A stretch of DNA of 12,348 nt from Zestomicrobium sp964482405. Its GTDB lineage: Archaea > Thermoproteota > Thermoprotei_A > Sulfolobales > NBVN01. Shown piece after piece: positions 6,312 through 12,348 of the stretch. How positions within the stretch are numbered: position 1 is the first letter of the stretch; every line of letters begins with the position of its first letter. Location: the NCBI GenBank assembly GCA_964482405.1, contig CAYZXH010000043.1, positions 1 to 12,348 of the forward strand. Direction: 5' to 3'. The translations under genes and the position numbers were made by a program. A model generated the notes under the pieces. The model had not been told where the DNA came from. It was given only the letters and a program-made list of their open reading frames with translations, and did not search any database.

Positions 6312-6325
6312 ACAATTTATATTCT
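6312..6325 (+). promoter_or_regulatory. TATA-like promoter of the PEP-hydrolase-like / Tm-1-like operon
   Basis: ACAATTTATATTCT has a TTTATATT core at 6316-6323. Adding about 26 bases puts the transcription start near 6346, 10 bases before the TTG start, with the GGTG ribosome site at 6347-6350. The leftward promoter for the transporter genes must lie in the same 137-bp spacer; a weak TTATTTTG (minus strand, 6242-6249) would give an almost leaderless transcript. Confidence 0.55.
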
Positions 6326-6355
6326 ACGAAAACACGATCAACATGTGGTGTAATT

Positions 6356-7210
6356 TTGGTCGAATATATCCCTAGAAAAAAGATTCTGGAAGAAATGCAT
6401 AGTAAGGTAGCTAGGGGGGAGCCGATAATAGGTGTTGGTGCCGGGGTAGGCATAATAGCTAAGGTAGCTGAGTTAGCTGGTGCTGACTTAATCATAATAT
6501 ATAATTCGGGAAGGTATAGGATGGCTGGCTTCGGCTCCCTAGCAGGCCTCATGCCCTACGGTGACGCGCATCAAGTCCTCCTAGAGTTAGCTCCCGAGGT
6601 GCTGAGTGTGGTTAAGTACACGCCTGTCCTAGCCGGGGTGACAGGCACACACCCATTCTATCAAGGTTACAGGATGAGGAAGTTCCTGCAAGAACTTAAG
6701 GAGATGGGGTTCTCAGGAATCCAGAACTTCCCGACAGTGGGACTCATAGATAAGAACTCACTATTCAGGAGGAACCTGGAAGAGACCGGGATGGGTTACG
6801 ATAAGGAGGTTGAGGCAGTTAAGATAGCTCACGAACTCGACATGCTCACAACCCCGTACGTGTTCGACGAGGAAAACCTCATCGATATGCTGAAAGCCGG
6901 TGCCGACGTCCTAGTCCTGCACTTCGGCTTAACAGCTAAGGGTACTGTAGGAGCTAGAACCACGATCTCCCTAGAAGAAGCAACTAAGAAAACGCAGGAG
7001 TGGTCTGAGCTAGCGAGGAGTCAGAAACCCGACGTGCTAGTCCTGATCCACGGAGGGCCCGTAGCAGACCTTGAAGACTGGAAATACGTAGCTGAGAGAG
7101 TTAAGGGGGTTCACGGATTCTTCGGAGCCACAACCTTCGAGAGATTACCTACAGAGAAAGCGGTGGCGGAGCAGATAAGAGCCTTCAAAGCAGTACGTAT
7201 AAGAACGTAG
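6356..7210 (+). CDS. PEP-hydrolase-like TIM-barrel protein (PF09370 / COG5564)
   Basis: This encodes 284 residues, the full length of the family. Conserved strings in order: GVGAGVGIIAK (26-36), YNSGRYRMAG (49-58) with SLAGLMPYGDA (61-71), GIQNFPTVGLID (121-132), NLEETGMGY (140-148), LTTPYVF (164-170), LHFGLTAKGTVGA (188-200) and IHGGP (231-235). The family is annotated as phosphoenolpyruvate hydrolase-like, a TIM barrel related to the PEP mutase group; the true substrate is unknown. In plants and fungi this domain is fused behind a Tm-1-like domain, and here the Tm-1-like gene follows 12 bases later. The start is TTG with GGTG 5 bases upstream; an ATG at 6343 is out of frame. Likely soluble and cytoplasmic. 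Confidence 0.93.
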   Translation: MVEYIPRKKILEEMHSKVARGEPIIGVGAGVGIIAKVAELAGADLIIIYNSGRYRMAGFGSLAGLMPYGDAHQVLLELAPEVLSVVKYTPVLAGVTGTHPFYQGYRMRKFLQELKEMGFSGIQNFPTVGLIDKNSLFRRNLEETGMGYDKEVEAVKIAHELDMLTTPYVFDEENLIDMLKAGADVLVLHFGLTAKGTVGARTTISLEEATKKTQEWSELARSQKPDVLVLIHGGPVADLEDWKYVAERVKGVHGFFGATTFERLPTEKAVAEQIRAFKAVRIRT

Positions 7211-7222
7211 GGGTCCCGTAAA

Positions 7223-8659
7223 ATGGTTAAGAAACCCACGATAGCAATCCTAGTAACCCTAGATACTAAAGAGTGTGAAGGCTACTACCTGAAGGAGAGG
7301 GTGGAAGCACACGGTGGTAGGGGATTACTAGTAGACCTATCAATGCGTAAATACACCCCCAAGCTAGGCAAGCCAGACATAAGCAACGAGGAGATTGCTA
7401 GAGCCGCAGAGACCACCATGGACTACGTGAACAAACTCGACAGAGCGAAAGCTCAGGAAGTCATGGCTCGAGGAGCCGTCAAGATACTTAAGGAATTCCT
7501 GGCAAGGGGGGAGCTAGACGGGGCCGTAGGCCTCGGAGGATCCACAGGCTTCTCCCTAGTAGTCTCAGTAATGCGGGAACTACCCATGTTCCTACCTAAG
7601 TTCGCCGTAACCACGGTCATAACGGAGGCCGGCCCCATCATAGCCGGGGCAGACATAACGCCCGTATGGTCCATCTCAGACCTAGCCGGCGGCGAGAGAG
7701 TTAACGCTATAGAAGCTGAAGTACTTAATAGGGTGGCTGCCGCGGCGACCGCCGCGGCCTCACCAACCCACTACACCGTCGAGAAACGCCCGACAATACT
7801 CTCCACACAATTCGGTAACACAACCCCACACCTCATAGTAGCTAAAGACTACCTAACTAAGGAAGGCTACGACGTAATACCGTTCCACGCCCTAGGGAGG
7901 ACGGGCGGGTACACCATGGAGAGATTAGTGGATGCAGGGCTAGCTGCCGGGGTTCTAGACCTAACCACGCACGAGCTCGTGGACGAGGTTGCTGGAGGAG
8001 CTCTCAGCGCCAGCTTCGGGGACAAGCTAAGGCTGACCGCGGCAGGACTTAAGGGAGTACCGCAGGTAGTCCTGCCAGGAGCTCTCGACATGATAAACTT
8101 CTGGGGTCCCGCGACAGTCCCGGAAAAATTCCGCGAGAGATGCGTCTACGAACACAGTAGAGGGTTAGTCACCCTAATCAGGGCAACAGCCGAGGAACTC
8201 TACGCTACAGGTAAGTTAATGGCTGAGAGACTCAATGCGGCCATAGGCCCCACAGCCGTGATCTTCCCGCTCAGAGGCTTCAGCATAATAGATAACGACC
8301 CCAACGCAAAACCGAAGACCGCCCCTCCCGGGGCCTACTGCCAGAAAATGGTGTTCAAGAACGGCGAGGTAGTGTTCGAGAAGACCTCCAAGCCATGGCA
8401 CGACCCAGTAGCAGACCTCCAATTACTGAAAGCCCTAATAGAGTATCTAGACCTCTCTAAACCAAACATAGATCTAATAGTAGTTGATCACAACCTAAAC
8501 GATCCTGAGGTAGCCCTTCTCAGCGCTAAAATACTGGACGCCATGATTAAAGGCACTTGGAAGAAAGGCCACATCCCGGAAATACCGGAACTAGAACCTC
8601 ATAAAATCCTCAGAGACCCGGAGAAAATCAAGGAACTCCTGAAAGAGAGACTCGGCTGA
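7223..8659 (+). CDS. Tm-1-like ATP-binding protein (UPF0261, PF06792)
   Basis: This encodes 478 residues, longer than the usual roughly 400. Family landmarks: TIAILVTLDTKECEG (6-20), GAVGLGGSTGF (100-110, the glycine-rich nucleotide loop), AGADITPVWSISDLAGG (141-157), FGNTTPHLIVAKDYL after residue 195, GRTGG, VLDLTTHELVDEVAGG, VVLPGALDMINFW, and HDPVADLQLL with a final VVDHNLNDPEVALL. Related plant Tm-1 binds ATP and blocks tobamovirus replicase, but the native role of bacterial and archaeal members is not known; catabolic context is common. The extra length seems to lie around residues 350-395, before the HDPVAD motif (APPGAYCQKMVF and FEKTSKPW). It is cotranscribed with the preceding TIM-barrel gene, its partner in fused eukaryotic proteins. 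Confidence 0.93.
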   Translation: MVKKPTIAILVTLDTKECEGYYLKERVEAHGGRGLLVDLSMRKYTPKLGKPDISNEEIARAAETTMDYVNKLDRAKAQEVMARGAVKILKEFLARGELDGAVGLGGSTGFSLVVSVMRELPMFLPKFAVTTVITEAGPIIAGADITPVWSISDLAGGERVNAIEAEVLNRVAAAATAAASPTHYTVEKRPTILSTQFGNTTPHLIVAKDYLTKEGYDVIPFHALGRTGGYTMERLVDAGLAAGVLDLTTHELVDEVAGGALSASFGDKLRLTAAGLKGVPQVVLPGALDMINFWGPATVPEKFRERCVYEHSRGLVTLIRATAEELYATGKLMAERLNAAIGPTAVIFPLRGFSIIDNDPNAKPKTAPPGAYCQKMVFKNGEVVFEKTSKPWHDPVADLQLLKALIEYLDLSKPNIDLIVVDHNLNDPEVALLSAKILDAMIKGTWKKGHIPEIPELEPHKILRDPEKIKELLKERLG

Positions 8660-8668
8660 ACCCTTAAG

Positions 8669-8698
8669 TTTTAGGGTTTTAAAGAAAAATGTGTTTTT
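8669..8698 (+). terminator. T-rich terminator after the Tm-1-like gene
   Basis: Three T-runs (8669-8672, 8677-8680 and 8694-8698) follow the TGA at 8657-8659 within 40 bases. A staggered set of T-runs is typical for archaeal termination. The rest of 8660-8996 holds the Lys/Glu peptide candidate and otherwise no recognised gene. Confidence 0.45.
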
Positions 8699-8731
8699 CA
8701 CGTTAAGGTCATCTCAAATACCTAAAAATAA

Positions 8732-8797
8732 TCAACACTTCTTAGCTTTCTTCTTTTCCTCCTTCTTTTCCTCTTTCTTCTCTTCCTTCTTGCTCAT
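8732..8797 (-). CDS. Possible 21-residue Lys/Glu peptide
   Basis: ATG at 8797 opens a frame of 21 codons ending in TGA at 8732-8734. The product is built from KKEE repeats (MSKKEEKKEEKK, then EEKKKAKKC), with one Cys at the end. A TATA-like AAAATATAT (minus strand, 8815-8823) is 22 bases before the ATG, which would give a leaderless mRNA, and a GGGG-CCCC hairpin (8799-8811) sits between. The frame is closed upstream by a TAA. The DNA is a near-pure purine/pyrimidine tract, so low complexity alone could explain the frame. Similar charged tails occur in archaeal ribosomal and nucleoid proteins, but no family is recognised. Confidence 0.25.
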   Translation of the reverse strand: MSKKEEKKEEKKEEKKKAKKC

Positions 8798-8996
8798 AGG
8801 GGTTTATCCCCATGATATATTTTGCGGGAGAAGTTTTAAACGATTCCTCCAAATCTTAAAGAGCGGTATTAAGTGAAAACTCATGATTCTTTGTCTACAA
8901 TATTATTTCTTGATGTTTAGTTTAGGCGAGTCTAGCGGTGATTGATGCTACACCCATGAGAAGCGTGAGAAGCGCCGGGAATGGCGGGGGCCCTCA

Positions 8997-9296
8997 GTGA
9001 GTACGTTAAAGTCTTTATTTACGGCTTTAGTGGAATTAGGTTGGGTGGGTGCTTTGAGTAAGGCCGGTTTGAAGGGGTACGTGAAAACTAACATATTTCT
9101 TACCGCGCATGACGAGTCCTTCGTCAAGGAATTACTTAAGGAGCTCGAGAAGAAACATAGGATCCTTGAGTTTAGCAAGAGTGAGGTAGTTGATCACTTC
9201 TATTACATATCTGTTGAGGGGGACGCTAGAGGGTTTGAAGCAATCCTTAAAGATAAGACCCAGTGGTATAAGGTAGAAGTACTTGAGTTTAGTTAA
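8997..9296 (+). CDS. Unrecognised 99-residue protein
   Basis: GTG at 8997 is the first usable start after a TGA about 60 bases upstream; a GGGGG lies 5-9 bases before it. The product is a small, soluble-looking alpha/beta protein: an N-terminal helix (TLKSLFTALVELGWVGALSKAG), a strand (VKTNIFLTA), a charged helix (SFVKELLKELEKKHRI), a strand (VDHFYYISVEG), a helix (ARGFEAILKD) and a final strand (WYKVEVLEFS). The alternating helix-strand order recalls ferredoxin-like ligand-binding folds, but no motif identifies it. The gene stands alone, with possible TATA-like sequence near 8898-8907 implying a long, GC-rich leader. Alternatively a promoter lies nearer and was missed. Confidence 0.65.
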   Translation: MSTLKSLFTALVELGWVGALSKAGLKGYVKTNIFLTAHDESFVKELLKELEKKHRILEFSKSEVVDHFYYISVEGDARGFEAILKDKTQWYKVEVLEFS

Positions 9297-9321
9297 GGTT
9301 TTAAGGAATAGAGCGATTTAT

Positions 9322-9381
9322 GTATTTGATGAGGAGCGGACCACGGACTGAGTAGTGATGTGATAACGCATTACTGATTCA
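9322..9381 (+). ncRNA. C/D box sRNA candidate (2'-O-methylation guide)
   Basis: All four boxes appear in order and at canonical spacing: C box TTGATGA (9326-9332), 15 bases, D' box CTGA (9348-9351), 3 bases, C' box GTGATGT (9355-9361), 12 bases, D box CTGA (9374-9377). Archaeal C/D sRNAs are about 50-60 bases with 3-5 bases between D' and C' and about 12 between C' and D, which this meets. The C box has T instead of purine at its first base and C' ends in T instead of A. By the D-plus-five rule the D guide would methylate the G in 5'-UAAUGCGUUAUC and the D' guide the U in 5'-UCCGUGGUCC. The targets were not identified. It lies in the spacer between two genes. Confidence 0.65.
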
Positions 9382-9401
9382 CGAAGTAGCGGGTGCGTGC
9401 A

Positions 9402-9410
9402 TCTTTAAAT
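9402..9410 (+). promoter_or_regulatory. TATA-like promoter of the AbrB-like / DUF72 operon
   Basis: The string CTTTAAATG has its centre about 26 bases before the TTG at 9432, so transcription would begin at or very near that codon. It lies 25 bases after the C/D sRNA D box. Confidence 0.45.
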
Positions 9411-9431
9411 GTGCTCGACCCTCATTAATAC

Positions 9432-9830
9432 TTGGGGTGGTTAACCATAAACTCTTTTCGCATAGTCATCAGGGTTGATGGGAAGGGCCGAATCACGTTA
9501 CCTCTCTACATTAGGAGGGAGTTAGGTATTGAGGAATTTTCCTCAGTTGAGTTAATAGTGGATCGGGTGAGGAGAGAACTGATAATAAGACCCATAACAT
9601 CATCCGGCGAGTACTTAATGAACCTCGAGGTACAGCTCGAGAACCCTGAGAAAGTGAGTGAGTTAGTTAACCTGATAGTTGAGAGCGGGAGTGAGTTAAA
9701 GATAATTAACTGCATCCCCAACCCGAGTAAATGCTTAGTCTCCGTAAGCGTGGCTGACTCAACAGCGGGGGGAAAACTAGTTGAGGCTTTATCGAGTAAG
9801 GGCTTCACAGTTAAGGTCGTGGAAGGGTGA
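9432..9830 (+). CDS. AbrB-like DNA-binding domain fused to ACT-like domain
   Basis: This encodes 132 residues. Residues about 7-56 are a swapped-hairpin AbrB domain (RIVIRVDGKGRITLPLYIRRELGI then VELIVDRVRRELIIRP, here in parts: VDGKGRITLP at 15-24 and RRELIIRP at 47-54). Residues about 61-132 have the strand-helix-strand-strand-helix-strand order of an ACT-like ligand domain (LMNLEVQLENPEKVSEL, INCIPNPSKCLVSVSV, KLVEALSSKGFTVKVVE). A small-molecule-responsive regulator is the natural reading. The start is uncertain: TTG 9432 is at the predicted transcription start (leaderless), while GGGGTGG at 9434-9440 points to the AUA codon at 9447, where AbrB homology begins. The stop overlaps the next start by 4 bases (GTGA). 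Confidence 0.8.
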   Translation: MGWLTINSFRIVIRVDGKGRITLPLYIRRELGIEEFSSVELIVDRVRRELIIRPITSSGEYLMNLEVQLENPEKVSELVNLIVESGSELKIINCIPNPSKCLVSVSVADSTAGGKLVEALSSKGFTVKVVEG

Positions 9831-10603
9831 AAGTAGTGACTGAAGTAATAGTGGGTTGTTGTGGTTTCCCCACCTCAAGAAAAGAATACTACACTACATT
9901 CAAAGCCGTGGAACTACAAGACACTTTCTATAACCCGCCGAACCTTGAGAAATTGAGGAGGTTGCGTGAGGAAGCGCCTGAGAACTTCATCTTCACTATG
10001 AAGGCTTGGCAAGCCATAACACACCCTCCCGACTCCCCCACATGGCGTAAGTCCAGGTTCAAGCCGCCTGATGAGGTAAAGAGTAATTACGGCTACCTAA
10101 AACCAACTAAAGAGAATCTTGACGCGTGGGAGTTAGTGAGAAAATCTGCTAAAGCTTTGGGAGCTACGTACGTGATACTTCAGATGCCACCTTCATTTAC
10201 TTACAGCCCGGAGAACTTGAGGAACCTCAAGAACTTCCTAGACATAACACGCGAGAGAGATTTCAGGATAGGCTTAGAATTGAGAGGAGATTGGCATAAC
10301 CACGCAGAGGAACTAAGGAAAATCCTCGGAAATTATGAGGTAGTAACGCACGTGACAGACCCCTTCAGGTGGTTCCCGCCGGAAACGAGAACTGATAGCT
10401 ATTACTTTAGATTACACGGTATAGGGCCACGTGAGGTAAATTACAGGTATAAGTACACTGCGAGAGACTTACTGAGGCTCAAGAACTTGATAGGTGTTTT
10501 AGGGAGTGTTAAAGAAGTCTACGTCATGTTCAACAATGTTTACATGAGGGACGACGCACAAAACTTCATGAGATTACTTCGTGAGAATTATTTAAGTCCT
10601 TAA
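9827..10603 (+). CDS. DUF72 TIM-barrel protein (COG1801, PF01904)
   Basis: This encodes 258 residues, the usual family length. Signatures: VGCCGFP (9-15), ELQDTFYNPP (29-38), FIFTMKAWQAITHPPDSPTW (54-73), LQMPPSF (119-124 region), GLELRGDW (149-156), YYFRLHGIG (192-200) with NYRYKYTARDL (205-215), and VMFNNVYMRDDAQNF (233-247). DUF72 proteins are cytoplasmic TIM barrels whose reaction is not established; a metal- or nucleic-acid-related role has been suggested because of structural relation to endonuclease IV-like barrels. The GTG start overlaps the preceding stop (GTGA), with a GGGTGA-like ribosome site inside that gene; GTG 9836 is an alternative. It is followed by a TTTTT terminator at 10607-10611. 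Confidence 0.92.
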   Translation: MKVVTEVIVGCCGFPTSRKEYYTTFKAVELQDTFYNPPNLEKLRRLREEAPENFIFTMKAWQAITHPPDSPTWRKSRFKPPDEVKSNYGYLKPTKENLDAWELVRKSAKALGATYVILQMPPSFTYSPENLRNLKNFLDITRERDFRIGLELRGDWHNHAEELRKILGNYEVVTHVTDPFRWFPPETRTDSYYFRLHGIGPREVNYRYKYTARDLLRLKNLIGVLGSVKEVYVMFNNVYMRDDAQNFMRLLRENYLSP

Positions 10604-10605
10604 TC

Positions 10606-10616
10606 TTTTTAAGCTT
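10606..10616 (+). promoter_or_regulatory. TATA-like element before the zinc-ribbon gene, overlapping a terminator T-run
   Basis: CTTTTTAAGCT lies just after the DUF72 stop. Its core is about 34 bases before the GTG at 10645, predicting a leader of about 8-10 bases that includes AGGTGAT. The T-run may also end the upstream transcript. Confidence 0.4.
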
Positions 10617-10644
10617 ACTAATGTTTCTTTCTAGGTGATATGCG

Positions 10645-10863
10645 GTGGCTCAAGTAAGCGAGTTTAGGAGTAGGGGGCCTGTGATAGTGGAGGCTGCCAC
10701 ACCACCTATTTGTAGTAGTTGCGGCAAGCTAATATCCCCCAACGAGAAAGCCACTAAGTTCGTGTGCCCTAACTGCGGCGTGGTAGTTATTTGGAGATGT
10801 AGTAAGTGTAGGGAGCTCTCAAACCCGTATAAATGCCCTAACTGCTGGTTTGAGGGTCCGTGA
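10645..10863 (+). CDS. Archaeal zinc-ribbon protein, four CxxC (COG2888-like)
   Basis: This encodes 72 residues. Four knuckles give two zinc sites: CSSC (23-26), CPNC (41-44), CSKC (52-55) and CPNC (64-67). The N-terminal 20 residues are probably flexible. The family is described as predicted Zn-ribbon RNA-binding proteins with a likely role in translation, and in crenarchaea it is found directly before aEF-1beta, as here (14-base gap). Start GTG 10645 has AGGTGAT 6 bases upstream. The exact function is unproven, but the context strongly supports a translation-associated factor. Confidence 0.9.
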   Translation: MAQVSEFRSRGPVIVEAATPPICSSCGKLISPNEKATKFVCPNCGVVVIWRCSKCRELSNPYKCPNCWFEGP

Positions 10864-10877
10864 TGAGGTGAGGTTGG

Positions 10878-11156
10878 TTGGGCAAGGTATTAGTATCGCT
10901 GAGAGTAAATCCTGAAAGTGATGAGGTAGACCTTGATAAGTTGATAAGCGATATTAAGTCTAGGCTACCATCGTATTACGAGATCTTGAGGTATGAGAAG
11001 GAGTATGTGGCGTTCGGACTCTACGCCCTAAGACTCTACATCGCGATGCCAGAGAACTTTGAGGGAGGTACTGACGAATTAGAGAGGAGCCTCACTGAGT
11101 TAAGCGGGGTATCCTCTGTTGACGTAGACTTCGTTACCAGAACAGACGCTCTATGA
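10878..11156 (+). CDS. ef1b: Translation elongation factor aEF-1beta
   Basis: This encodes 92 residues, the normal length of the archaeal single-domain factor. It begins GKVLVSLRVNPESDEVDLDKL and ends SSVDVDFVTRTDAL, with the conserved YEKEYVAFGLYALRLYIAMPE written here in parts: EYVAFGLYAL (42-51) and DELERSLTEL (66-75). It is a ferredoxin-fold guanine-nucleotide exchange factor that recharges aEF-1alpha with GTP. The start is TTG at 10878; GAGGTGAGG lies 5-13 bases before it, and it follows the zinc-ribbon gene by 14 bases in one transcript. Nothing unusual was seen apart from the TTG start. Confidence 0.95.
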   Translation: MGKVLVSLRVNPESDEVDLDKLISDIKSRLPSYYEILRYEKEYVAFGLYALRLYIAMPENFEGGTDELERSLTELSGVSSVDVDFVTRTDAL

Positions 11157-11162
11157 ATCAAA

Positions 11163-11252
11163 CACCGTATTATTACTTTTGCTTTAATACTAAGGTCGTG
11201 AGCACGCTTGAGGAGCCGCTCAAGACTTAAACACCGGGCTCGTAATACGGTG
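11163..11252. repeat. Long-range inverted repeat enclosing a hairpin, between aEF-1beta and CDC48
   Basis: CACCGTATTA (11163-11172) and TAATACGGTG (11243-11252) are perfect 10-base complements. Inside is a perfect hairpin CTTGAG-GAGCCG-CTCAAG (11207-11224) and a small CGTG-AG-CACG (11197-11206). The set begins 6 bases after the aEF-1beta stop and ends 8 bases before the CDC48 TATA box. It could be a structured 3' end, a small RNA, or paired binding sites. Confidence 0.4.
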
Positions 11253-11260
11253 CTCGCACA

Positions 11261-11270
11261 CATTATAAGC
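11261..11270 (+). promoter_or_regulatory. TATA box of the CDC48 gene
   Basis: CATTATAAGC is a strong archaeal TATA core. It predicts a transcription start near 11291, a leader of about 8-11 bases, and includes the GAGGGTGG ribosome site in that leader. Confidence 0.6.
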
Positions 11271-11298
11271 GCTGTAAGGTATAGTGTTATGAGGGTGG

Positions 11299-12348
11299 AT
11301 GATGTACAGTAAGAGCAAGGAGGTCATGGTGAGGGTCGCTGAAATAAGTAAGAACGACGCATTCAGAGGTAAGGTCAGGGTACCCACAAAAATCTTGGAT
11401 TCTATCGGTGCTGAGGAAGGTGACGTTATAGAGATAATAGGTAGGAGGAACACGGTAGCTATTGCGTGGCCGGCACTACCGGAGGACGAGGAGAAGGACG
11501 TGGTGAGGATGGATGGGGTCATAAGGAAGAACGCAGGGGTAAGCATAGGTGATAGGGTTATCATCAGGCGTGTTGAGGTCAAGCCAGCAACTTCTGTTAA
11601 GCTAGCTCTAACAGATTCTTCTAATCAGATAAGCGGCGGTGAGTCAACGCTTAAGATGATTAAGAGGAGATTACTTAATTACGCTGTCATTGAGGGGGAT
11701 CTAGTACCTTTCCAGCTATTGGGCTCGGTAATATTCCTGCAAGTCATATCCACTAGGCCTGCAGGCCCGGTAATAATTGATGAGTCAACCAGGCTGGTAC
11801 TGATTAATAAGCCTGCACAGACTCTTAGGATGATGCGCGTCACCTACGAAGACGTGGGGGGAATGAAGGAGGTGGTGGAGAGGGTTAGGGAATTGATAGA
11901 GTTACCTCTCAAGCACCCCGAGCTCTTCAGGAAGCTAGGTATCGAACCTCCTAAGGGTGTCTTGCTCTACGGCCCTCCCGGCTGCGGCAAGACCTTACTC
12001 GCTAAGGCCGTAGCAACCGAGGCTGACGCTTACTTCATAGCTATTAATGGTCCTGAGATTATGAGTAAGTATTATGGTGAGTCTGAGCAGAGGTTGAGGG
12101 AGATTTTCGAGGAAGCTAGGAAGAACGCTCCAGCAATAATATTCATAGACGAAATAGACTCAATAGCACCAAAAAGAGAAGAAGTAATAGGAGAAGTAGA
12201 AAAAAGAGTAGTAGCACAACTACTAACACTAATGGACGGACTCCAGGAGAGAGGTAAGATAGTAGTTATCGGGGCAACGAACAGGATAGAAGCAGTAGAC
12301 CCAGCACTAAGAAGACCCGGAAGATTCGACAGAGAAATAGAGATACCG
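11299..12348 (+). CDS. cdc48: CDC48/VAT family AAA+ ATPase (3' partial)
   Basis: 350 codons are visible to the window end, covering the N domain and most of D1 of a protein that is normally about 730-780 residues. The N domain (about 8-105) has the double-psi barrel EVMVRVAEISKND and later DGVIRKNAGVSIGDRV. D1 begins at VTYEDVGGMK (181-190). It has Walker A GPPGCGKT (225-232), pore loop KYYG (257-260), Walker B IFIDEID (281-287), sensor 1 GATN (325-328) and the arginine-finger region RRPGRFD (338-344). It forms a hexameric unfoldase that feeds proteins to the proteasome and remodels complexes. Cys stands at the Walker A position where archaeal D1 usually has Thr. ATG 11302 is an alternative start, since GGGTGG directly abuts ATG 11299. 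Confidence 0.96.
   Translation, partial: MMYSKSKEVMVRVAEISKNDAFRGKVRVPTKILDSIGAEEGDVIEIIGRRNTVAIAWPALPEDEEKDVVRMDGVIRKNAGVSIGDRVIIRRVEVKPATSVKLALTDSSNQISGGESTLKMIKRRLLNYAVIEGDLVPFQLLGSVIFLQVISTRPAGPVIIDESTRLVLINKPAQTLRMMRVTYEDVGGMKEVVERVRELIELPLKHPELFRKLGIEPPKGVLLYGPPGCGKTLLAKAVATEADAYFIAINGPEIMSKYYGESEQRLREIFEEARKNAPAIIFIDEIDSIAPKREEVIGEVEKRVVAQLLTLMDGLQERGKIVVIGATNRIEAVDPALRRPGRFDREIEIP

Noticed and set aside
8691..8876. 61-residue rightward frame rich in Phe and Ser
   Set aside because: It is the complement of the purine-rich tract; FFSS repeats arise from the TTCTTTTCC pattern, and no ribosome site or homology supports it.
8930..8996. C/D sRNA or other RNA gene in the GC-rich leader of the 99-residue gene
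   Set aside because: A C-like TTGATGC and repeated GAGAAGCG are present but there is no CTGA in order, and no tRNA-like arms were found.
10860..10929. Second C/D sRNA: GTGATGA at 10860 and CTGA-AA-GTGATGA near 10914
   Set aside because: C to D' distance is 47 bases and no D box follows at the right distance; the strings lie in the aEF-1beta coding region.
1..12348. CRISPR arrays, tRNA or rRNA genes, complete insertion sequences
   Set aside because: No regularly spaced repeats, no T-loop consensus with a matching acceptor stem, and no transposase or terminal repeats with target duplications were seen by reading.

Overview
The window looks like a piece of a hyperthermophilic crenarchaeote (Thermoprotei, possibly Desulfurococcales-like). 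The evidence is the zinc-ribbon / aEF-1beta / CDC48 gene order, archaeal TATA boxes about 25-35 bases before starts, very short leaders with GGTG-type ribosome sites, many GTG and TTG starts, AGG/AGA arginine codons and a probable archaeal C/D box sRNA. The placement is inferred from gene content, not from a marker tree. A run of 100 N (3962-4061) shows that this is a draft assembly.

Layout. 1-450: 3' part of a PfpI/DJ-1 family gene. 491-2185 (minus): a two-gene unit, a DUF438/hemerythrin/PAS sensor-like protein followed directly by a HTH regulator; a 12-bp palindrome covers the sensor's start codon. 2230-4134 (minus): a decaying block around an intact Nudix (ADP-ribose pyrophosphatase type) gene. 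It holds a short MNT nucleotidyltransferase, its HEPN partner with two in-frame stops, and two unrecognised genes that each carry an in-frame stop, the second running into the assembly gap. 4135-4519: non-coding, with several palindromes.

4520-8659: the metabolic core of the window. A TctA-like tripartite tricarboxylate transporter permease and a small two-helix membrane protein are transcribed leftward. From the same 137-bp spacer a PEP-hydrolase-like TIM-barrel gene and a Tm-1-like (UPF0261) gene run rightward. The last two are the separate-gene form of the two halves of plant/fungal Tm-1 proteins. The layout suggests uptake of an unknown carboxylate coupled to its conversion.

8660-9431: mostly non-coding, with a possible 21-residue Lys/Glu peptide gene, an unrecognised 99-residue protein and a good C/D box sRNA candidate. 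9432-12348: housekeeping-like genes, all rightward: an AbrB-like/ACT-like regulator overlapping a DUF72 gene, a four-CxxC zinc ribbon, aEF-1beta, and the first 350 codons of CDC48. The CDC48 gene has an abrupt switch to A-ending codons near its end in the window.
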